NCBI RefSeq assembly: GCF_015751785.1
Contig: NZ_JADOTY010000001.1
Coordinates: forward strand, 6,572,001-6,636,000
Direction: 5' to 3'
Source of the DNA: Micromonospora vinacea
GTDB lineage: Bacteria; Actinomycetota; Actinomycetes; Mycobacteriales; Micromonosporaceae
Length of the DNA: 64,000 nucleotides
Shown here: in pieces, positions 17,767-26,316 of the stretch
Numbering within the stretch: position 1 is the stretch's first letter
Layout of the letters: each line of letters starts with the position of its first letter
Made by a program: the position numbers and the translations under genes
Notes under the pieces: generated by a model
What the model was told of the DNA's origin: nothing
The model's database searches: none
What the model saw: the letters and a program-made list of their open reading frames with translations, nothing else

Positions 17767-18363
17767 ATGGCAGTGATCACCCGCGGTTTCGGTGGCCGCA
17801 GACGCGACGACGCCGATCTCCCACCCGGCCAGTACCGCACGGACGACTTCCCGGTACTGTCGGCGGGACCGACACCGCGCATCGACCTCGACGAGTGGGA
17901 GCTCGCCGTCGTCACCGAGACCGGTGAGCGAAGCACGTGGTCGTGGGCGGAGTTCACCGCCCTTCCTGCCGACGAGCCGACCGTGGACATCCATTGCGTC
18001 ACACGCTGGTCGAAGTTCGGCACGAGCTGGCGAGGCGTCTCCGTGGACACGTTGCTGGCCGACGTCGAGACCACTGCCGAGTACGTGGTCGCCCACTCCT
18101 ACGGCGGCTACACCACGAACATCCCGCTCGAGGGCCTTCTCGACGGCCAGGCCTGGGTGGCGTACGAGTTTGACGGCGAGCCGCTGGCTCCTGTGCACGG
18201 CGGGCCAGCTCGCCTCCTCGTTCCTCACCTGTACTTCTGGAAGAGCGCGAAATGGCTGCGCGCTCTGGAACTGCGTCTCGACGACGAGCCCGGGTTCTGG
18301 GAGACGGCCGGCTACCACAACGACGGTGACCCATGGCGCGAGCAGCGGTACCTGGAGGACTGA
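17767..18363 (+). CDS. Sulfite oxidase-like molybdopterin-dependent oxidoreductase
   Basis: 198 residues forming a single molybdopterin-binding domain of the sulfite oxidase/YedY fold. C77 in DIHCVTRW is the expected molybdenum ligand, and the SYGGYTTNIPLEGL and GGPARLLVPHLYFWKSAKW segments are characteristic. There is no signal peptide or twin-arginine motif, so it is cytoplasmic. It overlaps the next gene (a flavin reductase) by 31 bases and is followed by a DUF6510 gene in a 4-base overlap. This gene trio recurs in actinobacteria and is likely an electron-transfer complex reducing oxidised small molecules or methionine sulfoxide. The physiological substrate is unknown. ATG 17767 is preceded by AAGGCGGGG. 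Confidence 0.88.
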   Translation: MAVITRGFGGRRRDDADLPPGQYRTDDFPVLSAGPTPRIDLDEWELAVVTETGERSTWSWAEFTALPADEPTVDIHCVTRWSKFGTSWRGVSVDTLLADVETTAEYVVAHSYGGYTTNIPLEGLLDGQAWVAYEFDGEPLAPVHGGPARLLVPHLYFWKSAKWLRALELRLDDEPGFWETAGYHNDGDPWREQRYLED

Positions 18364-19073
18364 CCTGGCAGCCGGCGACCGTCGCCGCCACGCGCGCGGA
18401 GACTGCGACGGCGCGGACCCTGGTCCTCGACGTCGACGGCTGGACAGGTCACGTACCGGGCCAGCACGTCGACGTCCGGTTGTCGGCTCCCGACGGGTAC
18501 ATGGCGCACCGCAGCTACTCGATCTCGTCCGCCCCGGGGCCCGACCGGCTCGAGGTGACCGTCCAGGCGGTGATTGACGGCGAGGTCTCGCCGCACCTCG
18601 TCGAGGTTGCGGAGCCGGGTGACCACCTCGAGATCCGTGGACCGCTCGGCGGCTGGTTCGTGCGCCGACCCGCCGACCCGCGCCCGGCGTTGCTGATCGG
18701 CGGCGGATCCGGCGTGGCGCCCCTGATGTCGATGGTGCGTGCGGCGACGACTCCCACCAGGCTGCTCTACTCGACCCGGTCCCCGTCGGATGCACTGTTC
18801 ACGGCGGATCTTGCGACTGCACAAGCCACAGGCGATACTCCCGTCGCCGTCACCCACGTCTATACCAGGGTTGTGCCGTCCGGCTGGCCGGCCCCACCTC
18901 GACGACTGGACGCGGACATCCTTGCCCGCGTCGCCTGGCCCCGCGATGCCGACGTTGTCGCGTTCGTCTGCGGGCCCACCGGATTCGTCGAAACCGTGGC
19001 CGACCTTCTCGTCGACATCGGTTACAACCCCTCGAACATCCGCACCGAACGTTTCGGACCCACTGGAGGATGA
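18333..19073 (+). CDS. FAD/NAD(P)-binding ferredoxin reductase-family oxidoreductase
   Basis: 246 residues with FNR architecture: FAD-binding barrel (RSYSISSAP, residues ~60-68, an RxYS motif), NAD(P)-binding fold (GGGSGVAPLMSM) and C-terminal CGPTGFVE. No [2Fe-2S] domain is attached, so electrons probably pass straight to the molybdopterin protein encoded just upstream. The two reading frames overlap by 31 bases, implying coupled translation. The product should move electrons from NAD(P)H through FAD to the Mo centre. Confidence 0.88.
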   Translation: MARAAVPGGLTWQPATVAATRAETATARTLVLDVDGWTGHVPGQHVDVRLSAPDGYMAHRSYSISSAPGPDRLEVTVQAVIDGEVSPHLVEVAEPGDHLEIRGPLGGWFVRRPADPRPALLIGGGSGVAPLMSMVRAATTPTRLLYSTRSPSDALFTADLATAQATGDTPVAVTHVYTRVVPSGWPAPPRRLDADILARVAWPRDADVVAFVCGPTGFVETVADLLVDIGYNPSNIRTERFGPTGG

Positions 19074-19369
19074 CCGTGCCGACCACCGACGTCGGAGCAG
19101 ACGATCGACCCTGGGTGGACGGTAACGCCCTCGCCGGACCGCTCGGTGAGATCATCGGGGCTGACCTCACCGTTGCCGAGCTCACCTGCGCCGGCTGCCG
19201 GATGACCCGTCCGCTGGCCGCGATGCGCGTGTTCGACCGAGCGCCGGGCCTCGTCGCCCGATGTCCCGGCTGCGAGAACGTCGTCATGCGCCTGGTGCGC
19301 ACGGCCGATCGGGCCCTGGTCGATCTGCGTGGGTCGCTCGTCGTCAGCATCCCGCTGCCGATCACCTGA
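19070..19369 (+). CDS. DUF6510-like zinc-ribbon protein
   Basis: 99 residues. Two CxxC pairs (CAGCRMT and CPGCENVV, ~25 residues apart) suggest a small zinc ribbon or rubredoxin-like fold. Its start overlaps the previous stop by four bases (ATGA), making it the third member of the molybdopterin-reductase operon. The family is found in this same setting, but its function is not established; a redox or assembly role is inferred from context. Confidence 0.78.
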   Translation: MTVPTTDVGADDRPWVDGNALAGPLGEIIGADLTVAELTCAGCRMTRPLAAMRVFDRAPGLVARCPGCENVVMRLVRTADRALVDLRGSLVVSIPLPIT

Positions 19370-19418
19370 ACATCGAGGAATCCGCACAATCGCGGCGGAG
19401 TGATCTGAGGAGAAATTG

Positions 19419-19826
19419 GTGAACAACACCGGAGACATGATCACGTTGACCAGCGCCGAGCAGGACTCGGGTGGCTCGAACCTGTCGGTAGCCACCCCGC
19501 CCGGCGCGGAAGACTTCGTCATCACCAACAACGGCGCGAGCGGCATCTACGAGGCTGCGATCGGGGGCCGGACAGCCGCAGGGCTGGTCTACAGCAAGGT
19601 CGGAAGCCGCGTCATCCTGTCGGCGACATCCGTGTTCCCCGAGTTCCGGGGGAAGGGAGTAGCGAGCAGGCTCATCGCCGGCGTCCTCGACGAGCTGCGC
19701 ATGCAGGGGAAGACCGCTACCGTGACGTGTCCGTTCGCGGCAGCATTCGTCAGCGCTCATCTGGAGTATGCCGACGTGCTGGACCCGGCATCCCCTCGGT
19801 CGCACCCCACCGAGCGGGGGCATTGA
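19419..19826 (+). CDS. GNAT-fold N-acetyltransferase (YjdJ/PF14542 type)
   Basis: About 135 residues. The acetyl-CoA loop is VFPEFRGKGVASRLIAGVLD, the hallmark of the short single-domain YjdJ-like group, preceded by a beta-rich AAGLVYSKVGSRVILSAT. The start is taken as GTG 19419 after GAGGAGAA; TTG 19416 and ATG 19437 are possible. It lies 49 bases after the DUF6510 gene and is probably the last gene of the same operon. The C-terminal tail (PASPRSHPTERGH) is variable. Substrate unknown. Confidence 0.8.
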   Translation: MNNTGDMITLTSAEQDSGGSNLSVATPPGAEDFVITNNGASGIYEAAIGGRTAAGLVYSKVGSRVILSATSVFPEFRGKGVASRLIAGVLDELRMQGKTATVTCPFAAAFVSAHLEYADVLDPASPRSHPTERGH

Positions 19827-20000
19827 ACACGCGCGTCGTCGCGCCCGGCTTCCCCGGCGGCTGCGGGCTGCGAACGCGTGGGCACGTCCGCAGCTCCGCC
19901 GGCGAGATCGCGGTGTTACGTTCCGAGGGCCAGTTGCCGCCGACCATGCCGTCGGCGGTGATCCCCGAGGACAGCGGAACCGGTAGCCGCCCCCGAATCC

Positions 20001-20918
20001 TTACGAGCGAGCGCGGATGATCGTCTTTCCGGTGATCCGCTCGGTCGGGTTGAGAGCGGCGACGGCGTCGTCGAGGCCCGCGACGTTGCCGATGTTCGTC
20101 CGGAGTCGCCCGTCTCGTACCCGTTGGACGATTTCAACCAGTTGGCCGCGATCAGACGTCACGACGAAATCGATCGTCAGGGCGTCCACGGGCCGCACCT
20201 CGGGCGGCCCGACGACGGACACGAGCGTTCCTCCGGCTCGAATCAGGCCTGTCGACCGTTTCCCGATGTCGCCGCCGATGACGTCAAAAACCAGATCAAC
20301 TCCACCGACGTCTTCGAGGACGTCGTTCTCGAGGTCGACGAACTCCTGCGCGCCGAAGTCGAACGCCTTCTGTCGGTCGGCAGCGCGTCCGGTGCCGATG
20401 ACGTAAGCGCCGAACTCACGTGCGAGCTGCGTCACCATCGAACCGACTGCGCCGGCCGCGCCGTGCACGAGGACGCTCTGCCCCGCCCGAAGGCGGCCGT
20501 GCTCGAACAGTCCCTGCCACGCGGTCAGACCAGAGATCGGCAGGCTCGCGCCCACCGTGAAGTCGACGTCGCCGGGCAGCGGTGCGAGGTTGCGCGCCTC
20601 GACGGCCACATACTCCGCCAGGGTGCCGTCGCGGGTCCAGTCCGTGAGGCCGAAGACCCGCTGTCCCACCGACAGTCCCGTCGTGCCATAGCCGAGTGCG
20701 CTTACCACTCCGGCCAGCTCGTGCCCGGGTATCGACGGAGTCCGGTCACGGCCGAGGCGATCTGTCCAGGTCGAGGGCCATGCCATCTCGGTCGGGACGA
20801 ACCCCGCCGCATGAACCTGGACAACGACGTCGTTGATGGCCGGTTCCGGCTCAGGCCGCTCCACCAGCGTCATCCCGGCCGTTCCCGCAGCCTCGTCCGT
20901 CACCACGATCGCCTTCAT
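20001..20918 (-). CDS. NADP-dependent MDR-family oxidoreductase (quinone oxidoreductase-like)
   Basis: 305 residues of the zinc-free medium-chain dehydrogenase family: N-terminal GroES-like fold (PSIPGHELAGVV) and Rossmann fold with VLVHGAAGAVGSMVTQLA. ATG 20918 has a near-perfect AGGAGGT ribosome site 5 bases upstream; the in-frame extension to 20966 does not. Such enzymes reduce quinones and reactive enones with NADPH. It sits between two redox operons and diverges from msrB-msrA, consistent with an electrophile-defence role. Confidence 0.9.
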   Translation of the reverse strand: MKAIVVTDEAAGTAGMTLVERPEPEPAINDVVVQVHAAGFVPTEMAWPSTWTDRLGRDRTPSIPGHELAGVVSALGYGTTGLSVGQRVFGLTDWTRDGTLAEYVAVEARNLAPLPGDVDFTVGASLPISGLTAWQGLFEHGRLRAGQSVLVHGAAGAVGSMVTQLAREFGAYVIGTGRAADRQKAFDFGAQEFVDLENDVLEDVGGVDLVFDVIGGDIGKRSTGLIRAGGTLVSVVGPPEVRPVDALTIDFVVTSDRGQLVEIVQRVRDGRLRTNIGNVAGLDDAVAALNPTERITGKTIIRARS

Positions 20919-21399
20919 CAGATACCTCCTTGCATCCGGTCCTCGCCGCACTGCCACGAGGAGCACAACTCCGTTCCCAGCATTGGCGGCGCCAAGCCTC
21001 GGCGCCGTGCCACACCACGCTGACCGGCAGCGGCTGCGGCGCGAGGTTGTCGCCGAGTGGCGGGGACGTCTGCCGAACTCAAAGCCGGCGGGCAGGTCGG
21101 GCAGCGCATCGCTACCGGAGGCATCCCGTCGGAGATCCCGAAGCTAGTTGCGGCGAAACTGGTCTGTCAAGTCCGCTATTGAGTCAGGCGGTCACGGCTG
21201 AGGTCAGGATAAATCCCAGCTCAACATCAGTGAAAGGTGATCTTCCGTCTCTGCCGCAGATTTCGCCCTGGACTCTGGGGTCCATTCAAGGCAACGGCTG
21301 CGGGAATATGGCCAACCCGGGGATTGTCTGTACTTACGTGTCCAGGTGCACCCCGCCTGGCTCCGCAGCTGTGCGTCGCAAGGCCATGAAGGGAGAGCT
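20919..21399. other. 481-base divergent intergenic region
   Basis: Separates the MDR oxidoreductase from msrB and must contain both promoters. No clear operator of the GGAC-N6-GTCC kind was found. A plus-strand frame ending at about 21182 gives a protein-like stretch (SAELKAGGQVGQRIATGGIP) without a start, possibly a coding relic. Otherwise nothing recognisable. Confidence 0.4.
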
Positions 21400-21891
21400 G
21401 TGCACCAGCACACCCAGTACCGCAAGAACCCGGAGGCCGTTTCGCGGCTCAACCCGGAGCAGTACCGCGTGACCCAGCAGGACGGCACCGAGCGACCGTT
21501 CGCCAACGCCTACTGGGACAACCATGAGCCCGGCATCTACGTCGACGTCGTGTCCGGCGAGCCGCTGTTCGCATCTGTCGACAAGTACGACAGCAACTCC
21601 GGCTGGCCGAGCTTCACCCAGCCGATCGCCAGGACGAACGTCGTCGAGCGCGAAGACTCCAGCCACGGAATGATCCGGACCGAGGCCCGCTCGTTGCACG
21701 GGAACAGCCACCTCGGCCACGTCTTCAACGACGGTCCCTCCGAGAAGGGCGGACTGCGCTACTGCATCAACTCGGCGTCGCTGCGGTTCATCCACCTCGA
21801 CGACCTGGCGAACGCAGGGTACGGCGAATACCGCGCCCTGTTCACGAGTGACACCAACACCAGCACGACGACAGGCAAGGAGACGATGTGA
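21400..21891 (+). CDS. msrB: Peptide-methionine (R)-S-oxide reductase
   Basis: 163 residues; GTG start with GGGAG upstream. Catalytic C122 is in RYCINSASLRFI, with the SNSGWPSFTQPI and GHVFNDGP motifs of the family. The two CxxC zinc pairs found in many MsrB proteins are absent (YVDVVSGEPLF where YVCxxCGxPLF is usual), so this is the zinc-free type. It reduces the R epimer of methionine sulfoxide in proteins in the cytoplasm. It overlaps msrA by four bases. Confidence 0.95.
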   Translation: MHQHTQYRKNPEAVSRLNPEQYRVTQQDGTERPFANAYWDNHEPGIYVDVVSGEPLFASVDKYDSNSGWPSFTQPIARTNVVEREDSSHGMIRTEARSLHGNSHLGHVFNDGPSEKGGLRYCINSASLRFIHLDDLANAGYGEYRALFTSDTNTSTTTGKETM

Positions 21892-22394
21892 ACACCGAAA
21901 AGGCGATTCTGGCCGGCGGCTGCTTCTGGGGCATGGAGGAGTTGTTCCGCCGCCAGCCCGGCGTCGTGTCCACGCGCGTCGGGTACAGCGGCGGCGACGT
22001 CCCGAACGCCACCTACCGCAACCACGGCACCCACGCGGAGTCCATCGAGGTCGTCTACGACACCGACCAGACCGACTTCCGTGCGCTGCTCGAGTTCTTC
22101 TTCCAGATCCACGACCCGTCGACGAAGAACCGCCAGGGTAACGACATCGGCATGAGCTACCGCTCGGCGATCTTCTACACCAACGACGAGCAGAAGCGGG
22201 TCGCCGAGGACACGATCGCCGATGTCGACGCCTCGGGCTTGTGGCCTGGCACGGTCGTCACCGAGGTCACCGCGGCAGGCGACTTCTGGGAAGCCGAGCC
22301 TGAGCACCAGAACTACCTGCAGACCTACCCCGACGGATACACCTGCCACTTCCCCCGCCCGGGGTGGAAGCTTCCGAAGCGGCCGACGGCCTGA
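21888..22394 (+). CDS. msrA: Peptide-methionine (S)-S-oxide reductase
   Basis: 168 residues. The active-site motif is GGCFWGME with catalytic C12; TRVGYSGGDVPNATYRNHGTHAE is typical of MsrA, and a likely resolving Cys lies near the C-terminus (YTCHFPRPGW). The GTG start overlaps the msrB stop (ATGTGA) with AAGGAG upstream. It repairs the S epimer, so the operon covers both epimers after oxidative damage. Confidence 0.95.
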   Translation: MNTEKAILAGGCFWGMEELFRRQPGVVSTRVGYSGGDVPNATYRNHGTHAESIEVVYDTDQTDFRALLEFFFQIHDPSTKNRQGNDIGMSYRSAIFYTNDEQKRVAEDTIADVDASGLWPGTVVTEVTAAGDFWEAEPEHQNYLQTYPDGYTCHFPRPGWKLPKRPTA

Positions 22395-22399
22395 CACCT

Positions 22400-22429
22400 C
22401 CGGCGCGCGGACCCGGGTCCGCGCGCCGG
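22400..22429 (+). terminator. Perfect GC palindrome after msrA
   Basis: A 30-base perfect palindrome (arm CCGGCGCGCGGACC, two-base centre) six bases after the msrA stop. It is expected to form a 13-14 base hairpin ending the msrBA transcript. Confidence 0.75.
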
Positions 22430-22541
22430 TCCGGGCCGAAGTGATCGGCCCGGACGAGGAGTCCGCCAGATCGGTTCGGGCTCTAGCCGGAGTGCCGCTC
22501 ACGAGGCATCGCCCAACAACAGCAGGAACCTCTTTCCAGCA

Positions 22542-22564
22542 GGACCAAATAGTCCATTAGGACT
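22542..22564. promoter_or_regulatory. Operator cluster, GGAC-N6-GTCC site B
   Basis: GGAC-CAAATA-GTCC (22542-22555) overlaps a second inverted repeat AGTCC-ATTA-GGACT (22551-22564), both upstream of the tetR gene that starts at 22679. The core matches sites A and C. Autoregulation by the TetR protein is inferred. Confidence 0.6.
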
Positions 22565-22678
22565 TCCCCGAAAGATGGTCTGACGAGCTGTAGCACGCTC
22601 ATCGAGCGGACACGACACCTATGGACTCCAAGGTCCCATTCTCCCTGGATTATCTGGTGCGCTGGATACACTTGACAG

Positions 22679-23335
22679 ATGAGCGACGAGCAGGTGGCTG
22701 CGCCGACAAATAGGCGGAGGATCAGTCAACGGGGCATCGCGACCCGCGAACGAATCCTCGAGGCCGCGAACCGGCTGATGCTCGTACGCGGAGTGAACGC
22801 GACGACCCTTGACGACATCCGCGAGGCAAGCCAGACGAGCAAGTCTCAGCTCTACCACCACTTCGCCGACAAGCAGGAACTTGTGCGCGCCTTGGTCAAG
22901 TATCGAGGCGCGCTTGTGCTTCAGCGTGAGCGTGCAGGGCTCGAACGACTGAGATCATTCTCAGGGCTGGTCCGATGGCGTAACGCGCTGGTCCAGGCCA
23001 ACTCGCTGAACAACGGCAAATACGGGTGCGGCCTCGGGTCGATGGCTCTTGAGCTGTCCGACCAAGATGAGCAGGCTCGATCGTCGCTGTCGGAGACGTT
23101 CGCTGCATGGGAAAAGCTGATCAGTGACGGTCTGCACCGGATGCGGGACAGCGGTCTACTGCGCCAGGACGCCGACCCGGAGAAGTTGGCCACGGGGTTG
23201 ATGGCCGCATTGCAGGGCGGCTACCTGCTGGCGAACGCCGCGCACGACGTCGCACCCATGGGAGTCGCGCTGGACATGGCACTGGAACACATCAAATCGT
23301 TCCTCGTGCAGCCGTCCGGTGAGCCGACCCCTTAA
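22679..23335 (+). CDS. TetR/AcrR-family transcriptional regulator
   Basis: 218 residues. The N-terminal helix-turn-helix is TTLDDIREASQTSKSQLYHHFADKQ in its standard place (~residues 41-65), followed by an all-helical ligand domain of the TetR_C type. A Cys in NGKYGCGLGSMALE (~residue 120) is a candidate sensor of oxidants or electrophiles, since proteins of this group often have one there. Sites of the form GGAC-N6-GTCC upstream of this gene, the osmC-nhaA genes and the molybdopterin operon make it the likely repressor of the island. Confidence 0.88.
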   Translation: MSDEQVAAPTNRRRISQRGIATRERILEAANRLMLVRGVNATTLDDIREASQTSKSQLYHHFADKQELVRALVKYRGALVLQRERAGLERLRSFSGLVRWRNALVQANSLNNGKYGCGLGSMALELSDQDEQARSSLSETFAAWEKLISDGLHRMRDSGLLRQDADPEKLATGLMAALQGGYLLANAAHDVAPMGVALDMALEHIKSFLVQPSGEPTP

Positions 23336-23574
23336 CTGGGGCACCCCGACCTCCGTAACCACCACCAGCGGGATCGATCCCGGCGGCGACCCTGGATCCC
23401 ATCCGGCAGGCCCTCCGCCAACGCAGGATCAACAGACCTTCTGGTCCATTATCGGGCCTGGTGTTGATCGAGCCATCCGGGGCAATGCTGACCCCTCGCC
23501 GCTGTCAGTGCAGCTTGATACACCACGCCGTCCAGATTCGCCCAGCACCCAACCCTGGGAGCGAACGGGCGATT
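23336..23574. other. Intergenic region upstream of site C
   Basis: Part of a 391-base gap after the tetR gene. No gene is supported. A lone half-site (GGTCCATTATC) occurs near 23444. A GGCTCC-type simple repeat lies after site C at about 23649-23668. Confidence 0.4.
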
Positions 23575-23588
23575 GGACTAACTAGTCC
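23575..23588. promoter_or_regulatory. Inverted-repeat operator, GGAC-N6-GTCC site C
   Basis: GGACT-AACT-AGTCC is a perfect 5-base inverted repeat 139 bases upstream of the osmC-like gene and has the same half-site spacing as sites A and B. Confidence 0.6.
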
Positions 23589-23726
23589 GCTGAGGCTAAC
23601 CTCCGAAGGCACCCGGCCATGAGGTGATACGCCTGGCCACGGCCCCCTGCTCCGGCTCCGGCTCCGGCTGCTGCTGGCTGCGTATCCCTGGACCCTCACC
23701 ACTGGATCTACAGGAAGGCACGGCTG

Positions 23727-24155
23727 ATGGAAACCACTCATGATCATGTCGTCGCATCGGCCCGAGTTGTCCTTCCGGCCACCGAGCGTCGGCGCACGGA
23801 CATGACTACCCGCGGCTTCACGTTCGTCGCCGATGAACCACACAACGGCGCACTCGGGGACGGCCCGACGCCGACGGAGTACCTGTTGATGGCGCTCGCG
23901 TCGTGCACTGCTCAGACGCTGCGGCAGTATGTCGACTACAAGTACGACACCGCCGGCGATATCACCGTCGAAATCGACTACCACGAACCCGAGCAGGAAG
24001 GCGCAGAGCGCTACCTGCAGCGCACGATCACGCTCAGCGAGGAGCCCGACCCCGACGACCTGAAGGTGATGCACGACATTGCCGAGAGGTCCCCGGTGAC
24101 CCTGCTGATTCAGTTCGCGTGGAGCGTGCGGACCGCGTTCGTCGGGCCGCGCTGA
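23727..24155 (+). CDS. OsmC/Ohr-family protein with one cysteine
   Basis: 142 residues with the OsmC fold: PTPTEYLLMALASCTAQTLRQY carries C60. The second family cysteine, normally in a (K/E)CPV motif, is Ser122 here (ERSPVTLL). Two-cysteine OsmC/Ohr proteins reduce organic hydroperoxides; with only one Cys this protein may use another mechanism or bind a ligand instead. It follows operator site C and precedes nhaA-dsbA in the same direction. Confidence 0.85.
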   Translation: METTHDHVVASARVVLPATERRRTDMTTRGFTFVADEPHNGALGDGPTPTEYLLMALASCTAQTLRQYVDYKYDTAGDITVEIDYHEPEQEGAERYLQRTITLSEEPDPDDLKVMHDIAERSPVTLLIQFAWSVRTAFVGPR

Positions 24156-24160
24156 GAACA

Positions 24161-24200
24161 GGCCGTCTGCTGCTCGGCGCTCTCTCGGCAGCCGACGGCC
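24161..24200 (+). terminator. Imperfect hairpin after the osmC-like gene
   Basis: GGCCGTC at 24161 pairs with GACGGCC at 24194-24200, with further GCTG/CAGC pairing inside. It is a possible terminator or attenuator between the osmC-like gene and nhaA. Confidence 0.5.
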
Positions 24201-24338
24201 GCCAGGGCGGCGCGATCAGTACTGAACCGGACGCCTGGTGCTGCTGAGTGGCGACCAGCAGCGCCAGGTCGGGGGGTCGCGTGCGCCACGTGGTCTAGCT
24301 ATCCGTGCTGGCGCGGCCGGCACGTCGGAAGGTGACGT

Positions 24339-26234
24339 GTGACCGAAACCAAGACCGGCCGAACGATCCGGAAGCGGAACCTGGCGTCACCGCTGCGAGC
24401 ATTCTTGCGAATCGAGTCCGGCAGCGCCGGCGTGCTCGTGGCCGCCATCGTCGCCGCACTGTTCTGGGCCAACATCGACGTCGGCTCCTACGAAGCCGTA
24501 TGGCGCACCCAGTTGTCCCTTCGCCTCGGGCACCTCGAACTCTCCCGCGACCTGCAAACCTGGATCAACAGTGGCTTGATGACGCTGTTCTTCCTTGTCG
24601 TCGGCCTTGAGGCGCGGCGCGAGTTCGACCTCGGTGACCTCCGCGACCGGCGACGTTTCGTGCTGCCCAGCGTGGCCGGCCTGATTGGCATGCTGATCCC
24701 GGTACTGATCTTCCTGGGGATCAACCACGGCGGGCCGGGCGCGCATGGTTGGGGCGTGGCTATGTCGACCGACACGGCCCTCGCGCTGGGTCTGCTGGCC
24801 CTGCTCGGCCGAGGTGTGCCCGACCGGGTCCGGATCTTCCTGCTCACCGTGTTCGTGGTCGACGATTTGGTCGCACTCATCGTCATCGCCCTGGTCTACA
24901 GCGAGGACATCAGGGTGCTGCCCATCGTGGTGGCCGGGGCGGCATTCGCGGTCATGTTGGCCATCGGCGCAGGCGGCGTCCGACGCGGCTGGGCGTACGT
25001 GCCGGTCGCCGTCGTGATGTGGGGCGCGCTGCTGGTCAGCGGAGTCGACCCTGTGGTGACCGGCTTGGCCATCGGATTGACCGCGTTTGCCTACTCTCCC
25101 GGCCGATCTGACCTCGAAAAAGTCACCGGGCTGTTCCGGTCATTCCGTGAGCAGCCGACGCCCACGCTCGCGCGTACGGCTTCGATCGGCCTGGCGAACA
25201 CCCTATCGCCCAACGACCGCCTTCAGCGCATCTACCACCCATGGTCCAGCTACGTCATCGTGCCGCTGTTCGGCCTGGCCAACGCCGGGATCAGCATCGA
25301 CGGTCCGTTCCTGGCCCAGGCGTTCGCGTCGCCTGTCACCTGGGGCGTGCTGCTCGGGTATGTCGTCGGCAAGCCGCTCGCCGTGATCGGCACCTCGGCC
25401 GGGCTCACCTGGCTCTCCCACGGGCGTATCCGTCCGGCCGTGGGCTGGGCGGGTGTGCTCGGCAGCGGCACGATCGCCGGTGTCAGCTTCACGGTGTCAC
25501 TGCTGGTCGCCAGCCTGGCCTTCACCGGCGACCAACTGGCCGAGGCCAAAGTCGGGGTGCTCAGCGCCGCGATCGTATCCTCAGCACTGACGTGGATCGC
25601 GTTCCGCGCCACCAACACGTTGCCTCAGGACAAGCGCATCCGGGCGCTCTTCGGCCACATGACGGAGCTGATCGACCTCACCCCGGCGGTCGACGAGAAG
25701 CAGGACCACGTCCGCGGCCCAGCCGATGCGTCGGTAACGCTGGTGCAGTACGGCGACTTCCAGTGCCCGTACTGCGGGAAGGCCGAACCGGTCATCCGGC
25801 AGCTGCTGGGCGACGCCGACCTGCGCTTCGTGTGGCGTCACCTGCCTCTGTCAGACGTGCATCCGCACGCCCGACTCGCAGCCGAGGCCACCGAAGCAGC
25901 CGCCGCTCAGGGAAAATTCTGGCAGATGCATGACCTGTTGCTCGACCACCAGGGCGAACTGGACATCACCGCTCTGATCAAGTACGCCGACGACCTCGGT
26001 CTGGATCAGAAACGGTTCCACGACGATCTGACCAGCCATGCCCACGCCGCCCGCATCGACAGTGACATCGAGTCCGCCGACAACAGCGGAGTGTCCGGCA
26101 CCCCGACGTTCTTCATCAACGGCCGCCGCCACTACGGCGCCTACGACATCACGGCCTTGACCGCGGCCATTCGTATGGCCCGGGCCCGGGCCCGCGCCCG
26201 CCTCGGCCGCGACGCGCCATCGATTCGTAGTTAG
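24339..26234 (+). CDS. nhaA: NhaA Na+/H+ antiporter fused to a DsbA-like thioredoxin domain
   Basis: 631 residues. Residues ~15-445 are a complete NhaA antiporter with about 11-12 membrane segments; the ion-binding aspartate pair is D175-D176 in VFVVDDLVAL, and MSTDTALALG is also family-specific. Residues ~451-631 form a DsbA/thioredoxin-like domain with CPYC at 476-479 and a cis-proline in GTPTFF (~589). The fusion is known in actinobacteria and may place a disulfide oxidoreductase at the membrane, possibly to sense or protect under oxidative or alkaline stress. GTG start. It lies downstream of the osmC-like gene, separated by a hairpin. Confidence 0.92.
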   Translation: MTETKTGRTIRKRNLASPLRAFLRIESGSAGVLVAAIVAALFWANIDVGSYEAVWRTQLSLRLGHLELSRDLQTWINSGLMTLFFLVVGLEARREFDLGDLRDRRRFVLPSVAGLIGMLIPVLIFLGINHGGPGAHGWGVAMSTDTALALGLLALLGRGVPDRVRIFLLTVFVVDDLVALIVIALVYSEDIRVLPIVVAGAAFAVMLAIGAGGVRRGWAYVPVAVVMWGALLVSGVDPVVTGLAIGLTAFAYSPGRSDLEKVTGLFRSFREQPTPTLARTASIGLANTLSPNDRLQRIYHPWSSYVIVPLFGLANAGISIDGPFLAQAFASPVTWGVLLGYVVGKPLAVIGTSAGLTWLSHGRIRPAVGWAGVLGSGTIAGVSFTVSLLVASLAFTGDQLAEAKVGVLSAAIVSSALTWIAFRATNTLPQDKRIRALFGHMTELIDLTPAVDEKQDHVRGPADASVTLVQYGDFQCPYCGKAEPVIRQLLGDADLRFVWRHLPLSDVHPHARLAAEATEAAAAQGKFWQMHDLLLDHQGELDITALIKYADDLGLDQKRFHDDLTSHAHAARIDSDIESADNSGVSGTPTFFINGRRHYGAYDITALTAAIRMARARARARLGRDAPSIRS

Positions 26235-26316
26235 ACGCGTTCTGTTGACACGACGGCACGTCCGTCGGCCGGCAGATCTTGCCACGCGGACTCTTGCCCG
26301 ACGCGAAGCTCCTGAT

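Noticed and set aside
23649..23668. GGCTCC simple repeat
   Set aside because: Too short and imperfect to be more than GC-rich low-complexity sequence.
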